From: Distichodus sexfasciatus
Lineage: Eukaryota; Chordata; Actinopteri; Characiformes; Distichodontidae
Reading direction: 5' to 3'
DNA length: 64,000 nt
NCBI GenBank assembly: GCA_032718565.1
Contig: JAVGVS010000814.1
Span: 1-64,000, forward strand
Of the stretch, positions 53,262 through 64,000 are shown in pieces. A model generated the notes under the pieces. The model worked only from the letters and a program-made list of their open reading frames with translations, was not told where the DNA came from and ran no database searches. Numbering within the stretch: the first letter of the stretch is position 1; each line of letters opens with the position of its first letter. A program made the translations under genes and the position numbers.

Positions 53262-55993
53262 GGCAAAATCTGCATGGAAGTACAGTCGCGTGTACAGAGT
53301 GCGCAGGAGAGAGAACAGCAGCAGCTACTTTTTGGAGATGAGAGGATTTCCAGCTTTCTTGGGCAGCGCTGCTACTTTCTCTTCTTCTTCATCTGCATTC
53401 CCCTCTTCCCTCTCCTCCTCCTGCTCCTGTGTGAAACAAGAGTGTTATCAGCATAACAATATCTCACACACACACACTGCATTCTTTGTACTGTAGAAAC
53501 TCTGGAGCCACATCGTCTCATCTGTCTGTACACAGTATATACGTGAGATGATAAGTTTCCCCTGACCTGACATGAGCACAGGCAGAGTTGATCGCATAAA
53601 GACACGAGATTTTACTCGTGAACGTTCCGCTGTGTGCTTAACATTTTGACACAAAATAATGCCGTACGTTGTAAGACAGAAGGTGCAGGACAAATCCCAC
53701 CTCAGATTTTGGACACACCTGGCACAAGCACTACCTTTCTAACTAACAACAAACACGTCAACTAATACCAGCTGGAAATATCGGACAATTCTAAGCATCG
53801 GATGACTTCAAAAAAGCTAATGTTTACCGATTCTGATATGATGGTGCATCCCCAGTAAAGTTTACTCAGTTTCATACCTGATTAGTCAAACCCTGCAGCA
53901 ATCGAGCGCCGGACAGGTCCAGGTCACTGATAGTCGTCACGGTGACAGTGTGGTTTGGGTGATTGTACTGCACCGACTCATTGGTGGTGGTTACGGCATC
54001 ATCCAGCTCGTCAGCTTCTTCTAAACGTCACCAAACCACAGAATAAACCAGATCAGAGTTTACAACTTTATGCTGTACACTCTTACATGGCTGCTACACA
54101 CTCCCCTCATGACACTGCACTGCATCACTTTAAACTTGTGGCTTTAATTCTGCTGTAGAATATGCACTTTATTCATCTTGTTTTCCTACTAATAATTATT
54201 TTGCCACAACTGTATTAGAAGCTGTCTTCTTTACACTCTCATGTCTAGTATTGTGATGTTAAATGTTTTCATTTCCATCAATTAGCAGACGCTCTTATCC
54301 AGAGCGACTTCATTCATTCATTCATTCATTCATTCATTCATTATAAAAACCACTTAATCCCAATCGGGGTCGAATGGACCGGAGCCTATCCTGGGAACTG
54401 CAGGTGCAAGGTGGGAACCAATCCTGGGCAGGCGCCAACACACCGCAGGACACACACACTCACACAAGCACACTCTCATACACACCTTACGGGGCCAATT
54501 TAGAGTCGCCAATGAAACACACACTCTTACCCAGAGCCTCCCTCCTCTCCTTAAGCATCTTCAGGTATTCTTTATGTCTCTGAAACAAACAAATGAGCAC
54601 AAGGTCTGTGTAAAGTAAGTGCCGATGTTTTTGGGCCTAGGGCAATCAGAGGCCACTTAGGGTTTAATATTTATGCCTAGAGCCCCAACTGATTCTGGAA
54701 TCACCACTGAATAAGTGTTACTGCTCACACCTCGTCTCTCACTCGTTTCTGCTCCTCTTTCAGTTTGTCTTTCAGCTCCTTCACCGCCGCTTTCCTTCTC
54801 TCCACTTTCCTCTTGTGGAAGCCGGTAAGAAACTCCCTAAAAAAAACACACATCACACACATGTTGCTCCAAAACTGGATTTAATATTCATAAAGCAGCT
54901 TGAAATTACAGTCAGTCAAAATTACAGTTGAATGTGTTCCAAAACTATTTCAACAACACCTCAAACATTAGATCCTTTAAACCCTACATTAGTTTTTGTG
55001 GATTATCACAGTCAGGATCCAAGTTATCTTTAGAAAATGTTTTTTATTAGAAGTGCAACAATACAAAAATTTGATGATCAACGAGCCAACAGCATTGATC
55101 CAACATGAAAATATTGATCAGACATCATACAACCCCAATTCTGAAAAAATCAAACCATGTTATTTTCCTGAAATGGCACATTTCCTCAGTTTAAACATCT
55201 GATATATTTTCTATCTTCTATTGTAAAAAAAAAAAAAAGAAAAAAAAGATGTGTTTAGGAGCCTTGCTAATTATTTTACACAATGTCCCAATTGGGATTG
55301 TACATATCGTAACATCCCTTTATATTGAACAGCAGATCAATATTATTGATACATATTTTTATTCCCATTGATTTAAAATGAAAAGATCAATCAAATATCA
55401 TGCATATTGTAACATTATTATTATCATCATGAAACTTTAGATTTTACGCCCCTATTTGGTTGTGTGCCTTATTTTTTCATTTATGGTAAAGATGCAGATA
55501 TTACAATTTCTTAAAATAAGAATATACCTCAGTAAAGTGAAAGTAAGGTTTATCACATTAATATTATTAAGTCACTGCTGAAATTTTACAGTATTACTAC
55601 AACATCTAGTAACTGTGCTTTGGTTCACACTTTGTGCACATATGTCGAATGTACGTAAATATTTAACTTTAGAAATATAAGATTTTAGCTGTATTATTTG
55701 GTATACAATATATTATATATGGATGCGTAGTTTAACCAATATTTTTTATATAATGGTTAGTCACAATTTAAAAAAACAACTTAAAAACCTAAACGTCATC
55801 TATAATTATGAGACTTATAATGTAAAATATTAATAGTTAGAACAGAACAGTAATAAATAACCAGCCGTGTTATCAGTTAGCTCGATACTCACAGACGCTC
55901 CTTGTGGTCGAACATCACCACGCGTTTATTCTCCCGGTTTTTACTTGATGTTTTCTTTTTGCCTCCAGATTTATTTTTATTCTGTTTCTTCAT
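52188..55993 (-). CDS. nol12: Nucleolar protein 12 (RNA-binding, ribosome biogenesis)
   Basis: Six exons, 55893-55993, 54731-54836, 54531-54579, 53878-54020, 53329-53426 and 52188-52407, join in phase to 238 aa (human 213). The N-terminus is Lys-rich (MKKQNKNKSGGKKK). The conserved core follows: VVMFDHKERLEFLTGFHKRKVERRKAA, then HKEYLKMLKERREALEEADELD, then ESVQYNHPNHTVTVTTISDLDLSG. An acidic stretch (EQEEEREEGNADEEEE) leads to SLTASLHAFTK and a basic nucleolar-targeting tail with QQQQRNSKSRRKGKG and KKQRRRRTGRNERRLD. NOL12 is a nucleolar RNA-binding nuclease-like factor in rRNA processing and DNA-damage response (family knowledge). In human it lies next to TRIOBP, as here. Confidence 0.95.
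52430..53255 (+). repeat. GAGA-rich purine tract in the last nol12 intron
   Basis: About 820 bases of GAGAGAAAGAGGGAG-type sequence with a perfect (GA)n run near 53224-53258. The minus-strand ORFs of up to 419 codons over it are almost wholly Ser, Leu, Phe and Pro. They are compositional artefacts that run into the last nol12 exon. Confidence 0.9.
53575..53860. repeat. Partial copy of the element at 29.4-30.3 kb
   Basis: It is collinear with 29940-30250 in the same orientation and is located in nol12 intron 4. Confidence 0.6.
54270..54515 (+). repeat. SINE tail, (CATT)n array and retroelement 3' repeat
   Basis: TTAGCAGACGCTCTTATCCAGAGCGACTT is the inverted tail of type B SINEs. It is followed by eight CATT units. 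Then comes a GGAGCCTATCCTGGGAACTGC...GGGCAGGCGCCAACACACCGCAGG block, a common fish retroelement 3' repeat that ends at TTTAGAGTCGCCAAT. Confidence 0.6.
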
Positions 55994-58317
55994 TTTTTAA
56001 AATAAAATATTTCCTCCGCACGTGGTCACTTCCGAGACAGGTGTAACACTTAACCTGGTCCGGCGGAGCGACGACGCCGCGACAATCAGTTCCGAGCCGG
56101 ATAACTGCTCAGGTAGTACAAGTCAGAAATGTTATGTACTTTTGGTCATAACTTTGTTAAATGTTTAATTTAAAAAGATCCTTAACAGTTACATTCCCAC
56201 AGAATTAAGCTGTCTAGTCTTTATTATATTGCCCAACCTTAATACTTGTAGCCACAATACCTCGTGAAAACGACAAGGATCACAAACAACGATATTTTCC
56301 CGTTAGAGACACAAATTAACAGTGAACAATAAAATGTCGATTTATTGATAACATACTAATATCGCCAACACCACTGATTTATTATCTCATTAGTAACGTT
56401 TTGTTCCATTTTTTTTAAATTTATTTCACAAGGTTAACATGAGTGGAAGTAACAAACTGCTAATAATGATCTATTCACGTTACTGTAATTGAGTTACTGT
56501 AATATTTATAGGTCTGCAATTTTCTTTGTACATGAGGTAAACTAAATTAATCTACTTCACTAGTTTTTAAATGACATTTCGTTACAGAATACGACCACAA
56601 TACTAAGTATAATATTCACACCCTTACGAAACAAACGTATATTGCAGTATTCTAGAATTTATATTGCAATACATTAGGAAATATATTTCAATATACGAGA
56701 AACTTCCCCATATGTTTGCAATATATGGATGGATAACCTATTGCTGTATATTGATTCATATGTTTTAAAATACATTGCTGTGCAAACAAAACTGTATTAC
56801 ATTACTGCATGTATGTTTACTGAAACAAAGTATTTTTTTATGATTTAAGCAAGCTCCAAGCTCCAAATCATATTTTGCATGACATTCATTATATTTTACA
56901 TTATATAGCCATATGGATAGACCATATATGGCTATGCATTGATTCACATATTGTAAAATGTAGGTGACAGAGTATTATAAATGAAATCATCATGAAGAGC
57001 AGCAAAAAGTAAAAAAAATTCGGAGTCCACTTTTTTTTCTCCACATGACATTTCATCCTCAGCATTTTATTCATCCTCATGACATTTCATCCTCAACATG
57101 GCATTTCAGTCCTCCACACTGGAACGTGGATTAATACATGCATAAAGGTTGACATAATGTGGCAGATCAACTAACATGTTGAATTTCATCACATCGAAAA
57201 CCTGTTTCCTGCCCTGTAACACTCTTTTCAAGCCAACTACATTTTCTAAATTTAGCACTGAACTGTGTGATTTGTCATACTGTCTTCGGCAAAACATTTT
57301 CTGTTATCAAGTCTCTTGTTATTCTGAAGTTTTTATTTATCCTTATTGAAGGTCCTTTTGGAAATGTTTTATTTGTTTTAAAGTGGTTTTGTTCATTTAT
57401 AGTTGTTTCCATGTTCCTATATCATGTTATAAAAAATCAACCTCATTCAGTTAATGAAGAAAGAACTATATTGATGTATTATTCAATACATTATTAGATT
57501 ATTTCATATGTACCATGTATACAATATATAATATGAATAGTAGTAGTACAAGCTCATAAAACATAATGATGTATTTCAACTGTACACTTCATTTCAGTTT
57601 CAGTTTCAATTGAACAAAGTTTTTTGGGTGGCAAAAATATGATTCAAATCCAGTGGTTCTGTGTACTGGAGCAGTTGGCAGTTTAATGGTTGAACCCCAG
57701 TTGGGCCCTTGATCTTAGAAGGTCTAGTCTAATAAAGGTACCACTGAGGTACCATCCCCAAGCACTGCTCCCCAAAGAAAAAAGCTACTGAGAGCAGATT
57801 GCTGGAAGGTCCAGTAACAGTTGTTTAACTGTTATGGAGTTGACCTTGTGAACAGAAGTCCAGTAAAAGCACCACTGAAGTACTCAGCACCTTGATTGAT
57901 TGATTGATTGGTATTCCCTGTTTGCACCCTGGCTTTTATGGAATGTTATTACATGTTGTACCTGCATTGCACCATTGCCATAGAGAAATGCTGTTTCATG
58001 TATAAAGTTGCTGATGACAAAGAAACCATGGACTCTTCTGTGACGGAATGGCAGCTGCGGAAATGCAGATTTAAAGATATGGAGTGGTCTCTTTATAAAT
58101 ACACAGTGACCAACGTTCTTTAATATTATGGCGTTATTAACACTCTTGTTAAGGTTCTGGTGTGGTCAGCTTTAAGAGCGTTAAAGGAGAAAATGCTTTC
58201 TGAAACACTAACAAATGTGTTCTTTTAGAGCAGCAATTAGTAAAAACATGATTTTTCTCTTGGCTCTTGTAGTTAATTAGGACTAAATGTGTGTGTTTCA
58301 AGAAACAGAGAATGAGT
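55994..58317. other. Interval between nol12 start and srebf2 3' end
   Basis: The nol12 promoter lies just right of 55993; TTCCGAGACAGG and CCGGCGGAGCGACGACGCC mark a short GC-rich stretch at 56025-56100. The rest is AT-rich with TATATGG-type words and two type A SINE pieces. No further gene is seen. Confidence 0.5.
57665..57895 (+). mobile_element. tRNA-derived SINE, type A, two degraded copies in tandem
   Basis: GGAGCAGTTGGCAGTTTAATGG and AAAGGTACCACTGAGGTACC...CCCCAAGCACTGCTCCCC mark the first copy. GACCTTGTGAACAGAAGTCCAG and AAAGCACCACTGAAGTACTCAG mark the second. Confidence 0.55.
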
Positions 58318-59344
58318 CGTCCTGTTGAACAGCATCAGCAGTTTTATTACAAAACGAAAAAGTCATCAGGAAAATATCAGAGAAATGAAGGTGTTTAAGG
58401 TAGTCGTGAACGAGGAGAGAGAGAAAGAGAGAGAGAGATGGAGCAGGACTCATCTCAGCAAGGCAGAGGATAATAAAGCTGAAGAAAGACAAGGTGAAAG
58501 ATATTTCACACACTCCCTCACACACCCACTCATGTCCAGAATAAACCTTAACCTCAACTTGCTGCTCCACAAAAGTGGAGAAATGTATATAATTATGATT
58601 AATTTCACCCCACTACAGCACTGTAACCTTTAAATATATAAAACCCCCAAATCTCTCACACACATCCAGGAGCAGATACAGAGTTAACACAGGAGTAAAA
58701 ATCTCATTTATATTTACAGCCATTAAAGGGACACTCCAGCCAAAAACACTAAGGAATAAAAACTTAAGGGAACTATAGTGGAGCTGTCAGAGTTCTCCTT
58801 TAAACACAGAGAAAAACACACAAAAGATAAGAGGTAAAATGATCCCACTATACTCTGGGTAAGACTTTGGTCTCTACAAATCTATACACATCTTATTTAC
58901 ATTCAGGTATATTTATCTATAAGTGTGTGTGTGTGTTTTATAAGTGAACGTGAAAGCTAATGTTGTGTACATAAATACAAAAAGGTGAAGAAGGTTTTAG
59001 AGTGTAAAAGCCTGTGTTCCCTTTATTTTACTCTTAAACCCGTTTTTCCACCGCTGGTTCCAGTTCTGGTTTCGGTTCCCAATTTGGAACCAGTGACACT
59101 GCAGCAAAACCGGTTCTGTTCCAAACTAAGAGCCTGCTATAACATTGCTATAACGCTTCTCACTGGTTCCCAACTTCAGTACTGGAACCAGCGCATTGGA
59201 AAAGGGGGAATATAAAACCCTGGTCCAGACTGCAATTTCGGATATATACGTGTGTGTGTGTGTGTATATGTTTGTACCCCACAACATGGCGTGGTGAGAG
59301 TGGTGCAGGGTGCAGCGGTCCCCAGTATGTGTGTATGTATGTCT
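58318..59344 (-). other. srebf2: Probable srebf2 3' UTR
   Basis: The region following the srebf2 stop on - contains AATAAA-type signals, the last near 58340 (TTTATT on +). A small palindromic miniature element (about 59045-59205, ends TTTTTCCACCGCTGGTTCCAG and CTGGAACCAGCGCATTGGAAAA) lies inside it. Confidence 0.4.
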
Positions 59345-62013
59345 TCATGATGCAGCGATGGTAGCGCCTCTCAGCAGGGCATGTTGGCAGCGATGCAGGG
59401 TGCGGCGGTCCCCGAGTCGCTCGAGTGTGCGCTTGGCGTCATCCAGCAGGTGTGTGGTGTGTGTTGGGGGGGTGAGCAGGGGCGGGGGCAGGTGTCTGCA
59501 GGCCAGCAGGACAGCGTGGGCGCGCTCCCTCTCTCCACCGGCGCACGCACCACCCCCTACAGGAGGGGAACAACGCCATTAAACACTCACAAACGACATG
59601 GACCAGTAGATGTGCGGAAGCATGCATGTGTAAGATGTGTGTGTGTACCTGCTGAGGCGTGCGTTCTGCGGCGCAGGCTGTGCTCCAGCAGCTGGTGTGT
59701 ACGTGTGGGACTCGCTCCTGCCATTAACCGAACTGTGGTCTCGTGAAGAAACACCTGCACACACACGCACAAAATACACAATAAACAGGACTGAATATAA
59801 TCTTATGTATTATATAATATTATGAAATGTATTTGATAATTTTTAGTTTTTAGAATCAGAAACTGAGATCAGGTGTTGAAATCTTTCCCCCACCTTGTGC
59901 TGGGCCTGGGGGTAACCATGTCCCAGCTTACGCAGTGAGCTCAGGTCTCTCTGGAATCCGGCCAATTGGGAGCCGGGGGCGGGGCCAGGCTCTCCGTTCG
60001 TTCCGCCCCCGCGCTCCCATAGGCTGGTCCTCAGGGTGAGGAGGAGGTCACAGACCAGCAGCTCCACCCCCTGCAGAGGGGAAAGTGACAAACGTGAGTT
60101 TGAAGAATTATGCAATGCAGTGATAAAGTATCTCACACACGCCTACACACACACGCAGGTTCAGGTGTAGAGAGTGGAGTGTGTACCTTGTGCAGCCAGG
60201 TGTAGGGGTGTGTGTGAGACAGGCTGGCGTGCAGGTAGGCTCCGGCCCGGTCGCAGTGTGTGAGGCAGCAGAGCGTTCCCTCTCCCTTCTGTGGACACAC
60301 ACTTACCTGCACCGCCTTACACAGAGACAACACTGCCTTCACCAGCGGGGGCCTGCAACACACACACACACACACACTCAGATGGATCATTCTGCTATGC
60401 ATAATAACTCAGACATGCGATCCAACATCATCTCACACACACACACACACAGAGTGTGTACTCACTGTATTGTGTGTAAAGCTCGGGGCATCCTCTCTGC
60501 CTCTGCCAGCAGTGACCTCACGGCAGCATCATCACCCTGCAGCCAATGAACCGCCGCCTTCAGCACCAACGCCCACCAGCGGCACACTGGGTCCGCCACT
60601 ACACACACACACAATACACACACAGAGGTCATCTTCAGGTAAGAGGTGTGTAGTTCACACTAAGATATGCACTTATGTTCAGTTTTACATCAACATGCAA
60701 AGTAAAAGCAAGCACCTGAAGCTGTGTGTTGATTGGCCAGAGCTGGGAAGGGCGGAGTCGGGGAGGCGGAGTCTTCAGTACAGCTGTTTAACAGCTGCAG
60801 GAATTCCAAAACGCCACTGAACTCTCTAGCAAGAGGAAGAAGAGAGAGAGAGTGTGTAAATAAAACGCAAAACCTGTGTGTGTATATGCTGCTCTACAGC
60901 CATATGTAAGTGTGTGTGCAGGTAAGCGTGTAAATGTGTGTGTGTGTGCAGATGTTTGTGTGGTTACTCAGCAGTCTCCTCCTTGTGTTTGCTCGTCTCC
61001 GTGTCAGTGTGTGGCTGGATGAGAGTGTGTACGGCTCGCTCCAGTAACTTCTCACAGAAGCAGCGGTGCAGCTGTGCAATCGGGTCCCCTACACACACAC
61101 ACACACACACGGTACAGATGTTAGTGATGTTATACATTAATATAGGCTTTGTCAAGTGTATGTTGTGTATCTTATGTGTGTGTGTGTTCTCATACCCGCC
61201 TCCCTCTCGGAGCTGAACACGCTGCTGCACCTCTCAGCCCTGACCGACCACTCACAGGTGAGGAAGAACTGTCGCCCCAGCGGCGTGAAGAGCCAGCGCA
61301 GGCCGTCTGGGAGGGGCTTAGAGTCTGACTGACAGGACAAACTCTCGGCACAGCTCAGCAGGTACGCCTGGGGGTGGGGGGAGAGGACAGGTGAGGGGTG
61401 GGGGGCCTCATGCATGTGACAGTGTACAGGTTTGTGTGTGTGTGTGTATACGTACAGGTAGACAGGTGAGATGGTTGGGCAGAGCGCTGCGCAGGGCGAT
61501 GGCGGCTGAGACGTAGATTTCGGTGTGTTCGCTGGGAGCCATCTTTCCTCTCGCACTCTCGCTCAGGTTCATTGCGTTGAGACACACACACACTCCCCAT
61601 GCCGCGCTGCGCTCTGACACCTTACCTACACACACACACGTTTTCCATTAAAGCGCCAAGAGAATAAAGACGACAACGCACACACACACACAGAGTTTCC
61701 CAAGTGTACTGACCGGTGAGCTGCAGCTGTCCTAGCTGGTGGTAAACGAGCGCTGCGTCTCGCGAGCTGGTCTGAGACTCCTCCCCCTGGTGCCTCCCAC
61801 CAATCACGCGCACCAGCCAGCCCAGTGGGGTGGGCCTGTGCAGGCAGTAGCGAATCAGGTTCCAGGAGAGTGAGCAGGCCAGGTCCAGGGTGGAGGTGGG
61901 GAGAGCACGGGACAACACCTGAACGCACGTCTCCAAACTCGACACCGCTGCACTGTAATCACCCTGCAGCAGAGAGATGGGGTGTGAGGGTGTGTGAGAG
62001 AGTGGTAAAAGTC

Positions 62014-62044
<31 letters not shown>

Positions 62045-63976
62045 TTACATACCCTCTGTAGGTGGGCGTCGGCTTGTTTGCGGTGTCTCCAGAACAGCAC
62101 GGAGGTTGGGGAGTGTAGCGGCGTCACCGGTTCCCATAGATACAGGACCCTGACACACCCCCAGACCACGCCCACTCCGCTCAGCACCCACACCGTCACC
62201 CACGGCAACACACACCACAGCCATGACGCTGCAGACACACACACACACACACACACACACTCGGGTTAGCAAAACACACTCTTAATAACAACAATAATAC
62301 AGACTGATTTTTGTGTCAACATTCTGATATTCTAGTAGACTCTAGTAGACTCTAGAACACTCGCGCTCGGCTACGCCTCAACACTCATTCCCCTCTCAAC
62401 ACTCGCGCTCGACTACGCCTCAACACCCGCGCTCGACTACGCCTCAACACTCATTCCCCTCTCAACACTCGCGCTCGACTACGCCTCAACACCCGCGCTC
62501 GACTACGCCTCAACACTCATTCCCCTCTCAACACTCGCGCTCGGCTACGCCTCAACACTCGCGCTCGGCTACGCCTCAACACTCGCGCTCGGCTACGCCT
62601 CAACACTCGCGCTCTACTACACCTCAACACTCGTGCCTGACTCCGCCTCAACACTCGCGCCTGACTCCGCCTCAACACTCGCGCCTGACTCCGCCTCAAC
62701 ACTCGCGCCTGACCCCGCCCCCACACTCACGCTCAACTCCGCAATTGGCAGCTTCTGAGATGCGTTTATAACACAGTGCCAAGTAAAACAAGTGAAGGTG
62801 AAGTTGAGGTTGTACAAATGTGAGATTTCGCGTATGAAAGTTTCAGGACACAGTCTGAATTCTGGCACCAAACTAACAGCACAGAGAAAGAGAGTGACGT
62901 ACCGAAGCTCTGTGTCTGGACGGGGAGCCAGACGAGGGAGCGCGAGGGGCCGTGTGGGTGCTGCGGGGGCCAGGTGGAGGCGCTGCTGTGCGGCTCGGGG
63001 CCCAGCAGGGAGGGCAGTGGGTTGAGAGACAGGCACAGGAAGGTGAGAGCACACAGCAGCACTCTGGAGCGGTCCATCACACCCACCGAGGAGGGGGAGC
63101 TGGGCTCACTCTTCACCTGGAGGAGAGAACGGGGATGTGAGTTTACTTAGCTATTTTACACTCGTGGGTATCGGCTGTTTAATAAAAAAATTAATAAAAT
63201 ATAAAAATGTAAATGTGCAGATTGGCTCAGCGTATCAATGCTGAAGGCAAATAAATATATACAAAAAGTGTTTTAAAAAGTGAGTCTTTTAGCTTTTTAA
63301 GTGAGTTTACAAAACATTTCAATAATTTTTTTAATAAAATGTTTTTTTTAAATGGAGTTTTAATAAAGTAAATGCAAGTTAAAAGAAATAAATATAAGAT
63401 AAAAAGCAAGTTAAAAAAATAAGCACCAGTTTTAAAACATTAATGTTTAAAGAACATACATTTGAAAATGAGTTTATAAAAAAATGAACTAATTTAAAAA
63501 ATAAATCCATTCATTTAGGTGTTAAATATATAAATACATAAATGTGAGTTTAAAACACTTTTTATTTGTTTAGTGTCGTTGTGTGGGTGTTGGGTGTGAT
63601 GTTCGAGTCCACACAAGATATTTCTTCATGTGCTTGTGAAATGTGACACTTTCTCATGATCATGTGAAAACATTTCATGTGCAAGCAAACCTTTATTAGT
63701 TTCTGTTCTCACAGCTCCCTTTATTTCAGGGCTTCGTACAGTCCTCTACACTGAAGTTATGAAAATCTGGAGAAACATAACAGTTAATTGAGAGTGTGTG
63801 TGTGTGTGTGAGTGTGTGTATTACCTGTTCGTTGTCCAGCAGGGGGCTGCCCGGTTCGGAGTCGATGCAGTACGGAGAGAACTGAGGAGGAGAACTGGAG
63901 CCGGAGTCAGACGGAGGTGGAGTCATCACCGAAACCTCCGCCTTCATGTCCACATCCTCCACCACACACACTGACT
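59345..63976 (-). CDS. srebf2: Sterol regulatory element-binding protein 2, C-terminal half (partial at window edge)
   Basis: Thirteen exons join in phase to 718 aa, ending in a stop: 63825-63976, 62903-63116, 62053-62228, 61714-61963, 61456-61625, 61196-61367, 60968-61088, 60716-60825, 60466-60598, 60187-60352, 59894-60070, 59649-59754, 59345-59556. The bHLH-zip half is outside the window. First come SPYCIDSEPGSPLLDNEQ, then the first membrane helix and S2P region (MDRSRVLLCALTFLCLSLNPL), the luminal loop, a second helix, and the SCAP-binding region (WRHRKQAD, LPTSTLDLACSLSWNLIRY, TSSRDAALVYH, DPIAQLH, LLERAV, GFQRDLSSLRKL, LHETTVRLMAGASPTRTHQLLEHSLRRRT). The end GATIAAS and LLEHSLRRRT fit SREBP-2 rather than SREBP-1. 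The protein is an ER-membrane precursor cleaved in the Golgi when sterol is low, freeing a factor for cholesterol-synthesis genes (family knowledge). Confidence 0.96.
62345..62750 (+). repeat. 24-bp minisatellite with higher-order pattern in srebf2 intron
   Basis: The unit CTCAACACTCGCGCTCGGCTACGC is repeated about fifteen times. On the left, three blocks of two units plus an 18-base spacer (AACACTCATTCCCCTCTC) form a higher-order repeat of about 66 bases. On the right, the unit shifts to CGCGCCTGACTCCGCC. It is GC- and CpG-rich. Confidence 0.9.
63140..63560. other. srebf2: AT-rich intron sequence of srebf2
   Basis: Runs of AAAATAAAT-type sequence with no other feature. It lies in the intron between the exons at 62903 and 63825. 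Confidence 0.5.
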
Positions 63977-64000
63977 CTACACACACACACACACACACAC

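Noticed and set aside
52016..53275. Minus-strand ORFs of 265-419 codons
   Set aside because: GA-rich intron sequence read through into the true last exon of nol12. The Ser/Leu/Phe-only composition shows no protein family.

Overview
The window is nuclear DNA of a teleost fish. The genes are split by introns with canonical GT-AG sites. The repeats are those typical of fish genomes: L2-type LINEs, tRNA-derived SINEs, hAT and Tc1 elements, many miniature elements, and long (CA)n and GA-rich tracts. No species can be named from the sequence alone.

Layout. From 1 to about 11.7 kb is a transposon graveyard: an interrupted L2-type LINE, a second LINE 3' end, an LTR-like element with an unfamiliar acidic ORF and a GC-rich minisatellite, and a head-to-head pair of LINE fragments. 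Two possible orphan exons lie in it. At 11.8-14.2 kb on + is an aerolysin-fold pore-forming-protein gene with an N-terminal beta-trefoil; its start codon is the last codon of a 30-nt exon. At 14.8-19.7 kb on + is smdt1 (EMRE, regulator of the mitochondrial calcium uniporter). At 21.4-24.5 kb on - is ndufa6 (respiratory complex I), tail-to-tail with smdt1.

From 26.9 to 47.2 kb on - is triobp. Splice phases and open frames join 18 coding exons into a long isoform of about 1457 aa, with a 5' UTR exon upstream. An internal CpG-rich start at 38.46 kb gives a short, Tara-like isoform of about 548 aa. At 52.2-56.0 kb on - is nol12 (nucleolar RNA-binding protein). From 59.3 kb to the right edge on - is the C-terminal half of srebf2 (SREBP-2): 13 exons, with the bHLH half outside the window.

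Context. smdt1, ndufa6, triobp, nol12 and srebf2 all have human orthologues on 22q13, so the window is a piece of a conserved vertebrate block. smdt1 and ndufa6 both serve the mitochondrial inner membrane but are transcribed convergently from separate promoters. The most unusual content is the aerolysin-like gene, the repeat-built large exon and internal promoter of triobp, an atypical S1P site in the srebf2 luminal loop, and a three-layer nest of DNA transposons at 47.4-50.4 kb whose target-site duplications are still readable.

Exon borders were worked out by hand from splice signals, reading phase and remembered family sequences. No alignment or database search was run.
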